A DNA stretch of 64,000 bases, from the NCBI GenBank assembly GCA_947498765.1, contig CANMLG010000045.1:29824-93823 (forward strand). Reading direction: 5' to 3'. Positions 57,651 to 64,000 of the stretch are shown here, piece by piece. The first letter of the stretch is position 1; each line of letters opens with the position of its first letter. The DNA is from an uncultured Aquimarina sp. (GTDB lineage Bacteria; Bacteroidota; Bacteroidia; Flavobacteriales; Flavobacteriaceae). A model generated the notes under the pieces. The model was given only the letters and a program-made list of their open reading frames with translations. It searched no databases and was not told the DNA's origin. The translations under genes and the position numbers were made by a program.

Positions 57651-58322
57651 TTACTTATAACGTTTTTCTCGAATCAATTTTCCATTTTCGTAATATTTCC
57701 AGATGCCATTTTTTTTATTTGCCTTATAATTACCTTCAATAATTAACTCTCCTTTACCATTGTAATATTTATTTTCTCCCTCAAGTAATCCATTTTTATA
57801 ATTGAACACTTTATAAAGAATCCCTTTAAGTGTATAAATTAACTCTTTACCTTCTTTTTTTCCGTTTATAAAAGTTACTTTTTCCGAAACCTGACCATTA
57901 TCATAATAACTTAAGCGCTCTCCTATTAATAAATCATTATCATAATTTTCTATCATCATTAGTTTAGCGTTGGTATTGTGATAATATTCCCATTTACCTT
58001 CTCGTTTTTTATCAATAAGAATACCTTTACTAATTAGCTTTCCTTTTTGACTATAGTATTTCACCTCAGCTTTATTTCCATTATCCGAAAAACTTTTTAT
58101 CGCAGAAGGCTTGTTCGGAAAACCTTTTGTATAAAATTTAAAATCACCAACTTCTTTTCCATGATCAAAAGTACCCGAATACCTTAGTTGCTCAGTTCCA
58201 TCATATTTTTTTTGCCATAAACCATGCCTTGTACCATCTTCATGATATTGATTTATTTGCGCATAAAAAACATTTGTCAACAACAAAAAAAAGCCAACCA
58301 CTACTAGTTTAAAATCATTCAT
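57651..58322 (-). CDS. Secreted MORN-variant repeat protein (YwqK-like)
   Basis: A 223-residue protein with a signal peptide (LVVVGFFLLLTNVFYAQ) and about seven tandem repeats of the MORN_2 type: HGLWQKKYDG, GEVGDFKFYTKG, REGKWEYYHNT, GQVSEKVTFINGKKEGKELI, GENKYYNGKGEL, KNGIWKYYENGK. Such proteins are often labelled toxin-antitoxin YwqK antitoxin. A secreted copy with no partner gene nearby does not support that role. Function is unknown. Confidence 0.82.
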   Translation of the reverse strand: MNDFKLVVVGFFLLLTNVFYAQINQYHEDGTRHGLWQKKYDGTEQLRYSGTFDHGKEVGDFKFYTKGFPNKPSAIKSFSDNGNKAEVKYYSQKGKLISKGILIDKKREGKWEYYHNTNAKLMMIENYDNDLLIGERLSYYDNGQVSEKVTFINGKKEGKELIYTLKGILYKVFNYKNGLLEGENKYYNGKGELIIEGNYKANKKNGIWKYYENGKLIREKRYK

Positions 58323-58372
58323 TGATATAAAATTTACCTATCAAATTTAATCAAATTTTATTCCAAAAAATA

Positions 58373-58398
58373 AGCCCTATGAATTTAATCACAGGGCT
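58373..58398 (-). terminator. Terminator after yidC
   Basis: A 10-bp stem (AGCCCTATGA with TCACAGGGCT, one mismatch), 6-nt loop, then TTATTTTTT on the minus strand, 26 bp past the stop. Confidence 0.8.
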
Positions 58399-58423
58399 CA
58401 TTATTCGATTTATTAGAAAAAAA

Positions 58424-60289
58424 TTATTTCTTTTTCTTTTGTTGCTTTTCTGCTTGCTCCATAGCCTCTTGCAGGCGTTGCTTAAACTTGCTCTGCTTTT
58501 TTGGTTTCTTTTTATTTTCCTGTATTTGAGCATGAATTTTATCTTCGTCAATAATATAATTTTTAATCACTAACATAATTCCAATAGTAATTAAGTTAGA
58601 AATAAAATAATATAATGACAATCCCGAAGGATAATTATTAAAGAAGAACAACATAAACAACGGCGATAAGTACATGATAAACTTCATATTTGGCATACCA
58701 GGCTGTTGTTGGGTTGGCATATTTTGACCTGTAGTCATTTGCATGTAAAAGAATATAGCAATAGATGCTAATATTGGAAATAAACTTACATGATCCCCAT
58801 AAAAAGGAATGGTAAATGGTAAATCAAATATTTTATCATAACTTGATAAATCATCAGCCCATAAAAAGCCTTTTTGGCGTAATGCTATAGCACTTGGAAA
58901 AAAGCTAAACAAAGCATACAAAATAGGCATTTGCAACAAGGCCGGTATACATCCACTCATTGGACTTACCCCTGCTTTACCATAAAGCTTCATGGTTTCT
59001 TGCTGCTTTTTCATTGGATTATCAGCGTACTTTTCATTCAACTCCGTTATCTCAGGCTTTAACACCTTCATACGGGCTTGCGAAACATAGGACTTGTAAG
59101 TTACCGGAGACAATCCTATTTTTACCAAAATTGTCATAAAAATAATAGCCAATCCATAAGGTAAAAACCCTCCTAATAAACTAAACAATGGAATAAATAT
59201 GATTTTATTGATCCATCCAAAAATACCCCAACCCAGTGCCACAATCTCATCAAGATTTCGATCATAGCTTTTTAAAATTTCATAGTCGGTTGGACCATAA
59301 TACCAATTCATTTGGTAATTTAAATTCCCTGCATTTAAGGCTAAAGGCATTTGAGCTGTAAACTTTTTCAATTTTAAGGTGTCTATGGCTTCATCCTTAA
59401 TTAAATTAGTTGAAGTAAATTTCCCCTTTTTAAAAGCTTTATCGGTTAATAACACCGAAGAAAAGAAATGCTGCTTGAATGCTACATAAGTAACATCTTC
59501 CGCTTCTTCTTCTTTAAAATCCCCTTGGCCCGTATAGTCATCTCGTCCATCCTCGTATTCAAAAACAACCTCGGTATAACGATTTTCATAAGTATTACTT
59601 TTTGCATGTCGGAATGCCTCTAATTCCCAGTTTAAATCAATAGATTTACTCGAATCAAAAACACTTTCCAAACCTTGAGAGCGTACAGAAAAATCAAGCA
59701 TGTAATCATTAGGCTTTAATACATACACATATTCTAAAAATTTATCATTTGCTACCTTTAAGCGCATACTCAATTGTTGATTGTCTCCAACTTTAGTAAG
59801 CTTAGGCTCAAAAAATAAATCCTTAGTACTTAAAACCCTATTGTCAGCAGTACTAAAATCAATAGATAAATTCGCATTTTTACCATCCTTAATTAAGTAT
59901 ACAGAATTGGCATCATAAGTTTTAAAATTTTTCAATTTTGCCTCACTAATATACCCTCCTTTGTTATTAATTTTTAAAGAAAGTACTTCATTTTCCAATA
60001 AGGTTTCGCCTCCATTTGCTGAAGCTAATGTTTGCGAGTATCCAAAAGCACCAAGTTTTTGGTAAGCAGCTACTTTTCCTAAAGAATCAACGGCAGCTGG
60101 CAAACTTATTTCTGTTGTTGCTTTATTTTCCTCTGTTTCTTGTTTCGTATTAGCTACTTGTTCTTGTTTTTGCTTTTCAGCCTCAAGTTCCTCTGGAGTA
60201 GGCCTATTCGTATATATGTAATACGCAGCAATGGCAAAAATTAGCACATAACCAATTAATGATTTAGGGTCAAATTGTTTTTCTTCCAT
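58424..60289 (-). CDS. yidC: Membrane protein insertase YidC
   Basis: A 621-residue insertase that places proteins into the inner membrane, alone or with Sec. The N-terminal helix (LIGYVLIFAIAAYYIYTNRP) is followed by the large periplasmic beta domain (about 60-350). The conserved insertase core has GWINKIIFIPLF, LLGGFLPYGLAIIFMTILVK, SPMSGCIPALLQMPILYALF and PNMKFIMYLSPLFMLFFFN. The Lys-rich C-terminal tail is typical. pyrG lies 74 bp upstream on the same strand. Confidence 0.96.
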   Translation of the reverse strand: MEEKQFDPKSLIGYVLIFAIAAYYIYTNRPTPEELEAEKQKQEQVANTKQETEENKATTEISLPAAVDSLGKVAAYQKLGAFGYSQTLASANGGETLLENEVLSLKINNKGGYISEAKLKNFKTYDANSVYLIKDGKNANLSIDFSTADNRVLSTKDLFFEPKLTKVGDNQQLSMRLKVANDKFLEYVYVLKPNDYMLDFSVRSQGLESVFDSSKSIDLNWELEAFRHAKSNTYENRYTEVVFEYEDGRDDYTGQGDFKEEEAEDVTYVAFKQHFFSSVLLTDKAFKKGKFTSTNLIKDEAIDTLKLKKFTAQMPLALNAGNLNYQMNWYYGPTDYEILKSYDRNLDEIVALGWGIFGWINKIIFIPLFSLLGGFLPYGLAIIFMTILVKIGLSPVTYKSYVSQARMKVLKPEITELNEKYADNPMKKQQETMKLYGKAGVSPMSGCIPALLQMPILYALFSFFPSAIALRQKGFLWADDLSSYDKIFDLPFTIPFYGDHVSLFPILASIAIFFYMQMTTGQNMPTQQQPGMPNMKFIMYLSPLFMLFFFNNYPSGLSLYYFISNLITIGIMLVIKNYIIDEDKIHAQIQENKKKPKKQSKFKQRLQEAMEQAEKQQKKKK

Positions 60290-60314
60290 ATTTATTTATA
60301 AAGTCATAAAATAC

Positions 60315-60348
60315 AAAAAACATCAAGATTCATATCGAGATGTTTTTT
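60315..60348 (-). terminator. Terminator-like hairpin between pyrG and yidC
   Basis: AAAAAACATC and GATGTTTTTT form a 10-bp stem around an imperfect inner hairpin, with T-tracts on both sides. It may attenuate rather than block read-through into yidC. Confidence 0.5.
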
Positions 60349-60363
60349 AATACTGACTAGTTA

Positions 60364-62085
<1,722 letters not shown>

Positions 62086-62175
62086 TTAACACTTTAAAAG
62101 AATCTTATAATTTTAAACGAATTATAAGATTCAAATTAACCAAAAAATGAAGTATTATGACAAATTAATTAACAA

Positions 62176-62202
62176 AAAAAGCCCCAAATAATTGGGACTT
62201 TT
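62176..62202 (-). terminator. Terminator after the DUF5606 gene
   Basis: A stem of about 11 bp (AAAAAGCCCCAA with TTGGGACTTTT, one mismatch) with loop ATAA, followed by T on the minus strand, 32 bp past the stop. Confidence 0.75.
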
Positions 62203-62233
62203 TATATATTATAAAGAATATCACAATATGCTT

Positions 62234-62665
62234 CTATTCTTCTTCATTTGAAGATTCTTCGACCTGATCAGACTCCAAATTTAAATCTTTAATTAAATCT
62301 GATTTATGCAACAAGTTATACCACTGTATTATTTTTTTAATATCGCTAGCATATACTCTTTCTTCATCATAATCTGGTAAAACCTCTAAAAAATATGATT
62401 CCAATTCTTTTTTAGAAGACTTATGACTTATAGAAGCTTCACCTTTTTGCTTTTCGCGAATTGCAATAAACACCTCTTTCAATGGTATTTCCTTATCATA
62501 AGTATAAACGGCAATTTCATTAAGTACACTAACATTATTTCGCATACTAATTGATTGTCGTTTACCATCAATTAACGATGTAACCAAAAAGCCACCTCTA
62601 GTTTGAGACATTAATTCAAACAAACCTGGTTTTCCTGATATGGCTATAATTTTTTCTAAACTCAT
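62234..62665 (-). CDS. DUF5606 family protein
   Basis: A 143-residue protein matching the Bacteroidota family DUF5606: the N-terminal half (MSLEKIIAISGKPGLFELMS, TRGGFLVTSLIDGKR) is a small beta domain, followed by LKEVFIAIREK, LPDYDEERVYASDIKKIIQWYN and an acidic Glu/Ser tail. Function is unknown. It follows def on the same strand by 33 bp, so co-transcription is likely. Confidence 0.85.
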   Translation of the reverse strand: MSLEKIIAISGKPGLFELMSQTRGGFLVTSLIDGKRQSISMRNNVSVLNEIAVYTYDKEIPLKEVFIAIREKQKGEASISHKSSKKELESYFLEVLPDYDEERVYASDIKKIIQWYNLLHKSDLIKDLNLESDQVEESSNEEE

Positions 62666-62698
62666 TTTTTTAATTTAATGAACGCTAATATATAAATT

Positions 62699-63289
62699 TT
62701 ATCTTCCTTTTTTTGCTAATGGGTAACGCATACGATAATCACTAAATACTTTTCCCTTGGAAATATTTGCTAATTTTCCTTTTAATAAGCGTTTTTTTAA
62801 TCCCGATAGCTTATCTGTAAATAGAATTCCTTCAATATGATCATATTCATGTTGGATTACACGTGCTGCTAAACCAGAATATGTTTCTATTTTTTCATTA
62901 AAATCTTCATCAAAATATTGAATTTTCACTGTTTCTTTTCTAACCACATCTTCTCTTACATCTGGAATACTCAAACACCCCTCATTAAAAGCCCATTCCT
63001 CACCGGTTTCTTCTAAGATTGTTGGGTTAATAAATGCTTTTTTAAAAGACTTTAATTGCTCTTGTTCTTCAACTTTCAAATCTTCATCAGCCGCAAAAGG
63101 AGAAGCATCAATAACAAATAATCTAATTGAGCGTCCAACTTGGGGTGCTGCTAAACCTACTCCATGAGCATTATACATGGTCTCCCACATATTTTCTAAA
63201 AACTCTGAAAAATTCGGATAATCTTCAGGGATTTGTTTCGCAACTTTTTTTAACACGGGATCTCCGTAGGCAACAACAGGCAAAATCAT
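62699..63289 (-). CDS. def: Peptide deformylase
   Basis: A 196-residue iron/zinc hydrolase that removes the N-formyl group from new proteins. All three motifs are present: GVGLAAPQ (43-50), EGCLSIP with metal ligand Cys105, and HEYDH (147-151) with the metal His pair and catalytic Glu148. An extra acidic insertion around residues 65-80 is common in Bacteroidota. ruvX lies upstream across 218 bp. Confidence 0.96.
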   Translation of the reverse strand: MILPVVAYGDPVLKKVAKQIPEDYPNFSEFLENMWETMYNAHGVGLAAPQVGRSIRLFVIDASPFAADEDLKVEEQEQLKSFKKAFINPTILEETGEEWAFNEGCLSIPDVREDVVRKETVKIQYFDEDFNEKIETYSGLAARVIQHEYDHIEGILFTDKLSGLKKRLLKGKLANISKGKVFSDYRMRYPLAKKGR

Positions 63290-63370
63290 TATTCAGTCTC
63301 TATTTTGGTAATCTTAATATGTAATAACTAATAAGCAATCTAAAAATTGCGCATCAATAATTTCGAATTG

Positions 63371-63378
63371 CAAAAGTA
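63371..63378 (-). promoter_or_regulatory. Candidate -7 promoter element of the def operon
   Basis: The minus strand reads TACTTTTG then C, a perfect TAnnTTTG match about 80 bp upstream of the def ATG. No -33 TTTG was found at the right spacing. Confidence 0.45.
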
Positions 63379-63507
63379 CTAAACTAAATACTTTCCGTCT
63401 TCATTTTTAGATTCAAATTATGATATAGAACTTTGTTAAAAAACTTTCAAGTATAACAAACATCACTATTCTTTTAACTTTAAACCCAAACTTAAATAGC
63501 AATTATT

Positions 63508-63918
63508 TCACCTATAATTTAAAAAATCTTGAAGAATCAAAGTGGCACTTATCTTATCCACCAATGCTTTATCTCTTCTTTTCTTTTTTGAAATTCCAGA
63601 TTTTAACATTGTATCAAATGCCATTTTAGAGGTAAAACGCTCATCAATTCGATGTATTTGAATTCCAATAAATTCTTTAGCTAATTGCTCCAAAAAAGTT
63701 TTAATTTCTACCTCAATATCCGAAGCTTCACCATGTAATCGTTTAGGTTCTCCCACTACAAAAGCTTCAATTTTATTAAGCTGAGCATAGTCTTTTAAAA
63801 AAGGAATTAATTCTGCAGTAGATACTGTGGTTAATCCGCTTGCTATAAGTTGTAAATCATCTGTAACAGCAATTCCTGTTCGCTTACTTCCATAATCAAT
63901 AGCTATTAATTGAGGCAT
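63508..63918 (-). CDS. ruvX: Holliday junction resolvase-like protein RuvX/YqgF
   Basis: A 136-residue RNase H-fold protein. The catalytic Asp lies in AIDYGSKRTGIAVTD, with further conserved acidic residues in VGEPKRLHGE and DKISATLILQDFL. YqgF proteins take part in 16S rRNA 5' processing and are proposed nucleases. Length is normal. Its start is only 5 bp from a long heptad array, which occupies the position where its promoter would be expected. Confidence 0.93.
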   Translation of the reverse strand: MPQLIAIDYGSKRTGIAVTDDLQLIASGLTTVSTAELIPFLKDYAQLNKIEAFVVGEPKRLHGEASDIEVEIKTFLEQLAKEFIGIQIHRIDERFTSKMAFDTMLKSGISKKKRRDKALVDKISATLILQDFLNYR

Positions 63919-63923
63919 ATTCT

Positions 63924-64000
63924 ATTTTAGATTTTAGATTTTAGATTTTAGATTTTAGATTTTAGATTTTAGATTTTAGATTTTAGATTTTAGATTTTAG
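63924..64000. repeat. Perfect heptad array (ATTTTAG) x 11, running off the window
   Basis: Eleven perfect tandem copies of ATTTTAG (equivalently GATTTTA) fill 63924-64000, with no variation up to the window edge. The heptad is the same as in the porX-tsaE hairpin. It begins 5 bp upstream of the ruvX start codon. Confidence 0.95.

Noticed and set aside
57651..58322. Toxin-antitoxin system suggested by the YwqK label
   Set aside because: The protein is a secreted MORN-repeat protein and no toxin-like partner gene is adjacent.

Overview
The window looks like a chromosomal segment of a marine member of the Flavobacteriaceae (Bacteroidota). Supporting signs are the AT-rich sequence, the near absence of Shine-Dalgarno sites, candidate TAnnTTTG-type promoter boxes, an lpxC-fabZ fusion, the type IX secretion regulator PorX, a long two-domain signal peptidase I, lineage-typical DUF families (DUF5683, DUF6122, DUF5606) and tandem GH50-type agarases. 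No rRNA, tRNA, CRISPR array, prophage or insertion sequence was recognised.

Layout. 1-7060 (minus): three tandem secreted adhesin-like proteins with thrombospondin type 3 calcium-binding repeats. The first runs off the window edge and the second has its signal peptide in a different frame. 7263-10450: a BLUF blue-light sensor, convergent with a receiver-only response regulator and a multi-PAS histidine kinase. 10705-17105 (plus): yebC, parA, parB, a DUF5683 gene, dapB, lepB and wbqC-like. 17141-22364 (minus): DUF6122, an endonuclease/exonuclease/phosphatase protein, two rhomboid proteases, mutL and a small membrane protein. 22595-23780 (minus): an OmpA-like lipoprotein and a lipocalin-like lipoprotein. 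24013-26524 (plus): an Fe(II)/2-oxoglutarate-type oxygenase, a SUI1 protein and a cytoplasmic periplasmic-binding-protein-like protein, all embedded in repeat elements. 26977-33237 (plus): a choice-of-anchor lipoprotein and two tandem GH50 beta-agarases, followed by convergent ogt. 35066-41677: the complete oxidative pentose phosphate set (gnd, zwf, pgl) with three envelope genes between zwf and pgl, then ridA. 42536-53322 (minus): an M16 protease, sucD, an NTF2-like protein, a second lpxD, efp, lpxA, lpxC-fabZ, lpxD and an HD hydrolase. 53435-55478 (plus): porX and tsaE. 55597-63918 (minus): mnmA, a peroxiredoxin, a MORN-repeat protein, yidC, pyrG, DUF5606, def and ruvX.

How the genes fit together. 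Most of the window is conserved housekeeping: chromosome partitioning, lysine and peptidoglycan precursor synthesis, protein export (lepB, yidC), lipid A synthesis, NADPH supply and translation. PorX is the regulator of the type IX system that commonly exports repeat-rich surface proteins, although the two complete proteins at the left end show no obvious sorting domain. The accessory content is the adhesin cluster, the light-sensing cassette and the agarase pair.

The strongest unexplained signal is a family of intergenic elements built from 7-bp (heptad) repeats. Heptad sequences differ between loci but the period stays at seven. At several loci a left array is matched, across a short AT-rich core or a tiny loop, by a right array that resembles its reverse complement. 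Two copies share the same core. A second notable structure is a remnant of the ogt 3' end between the two agarases, which indicates how the gene pair was duplicated.
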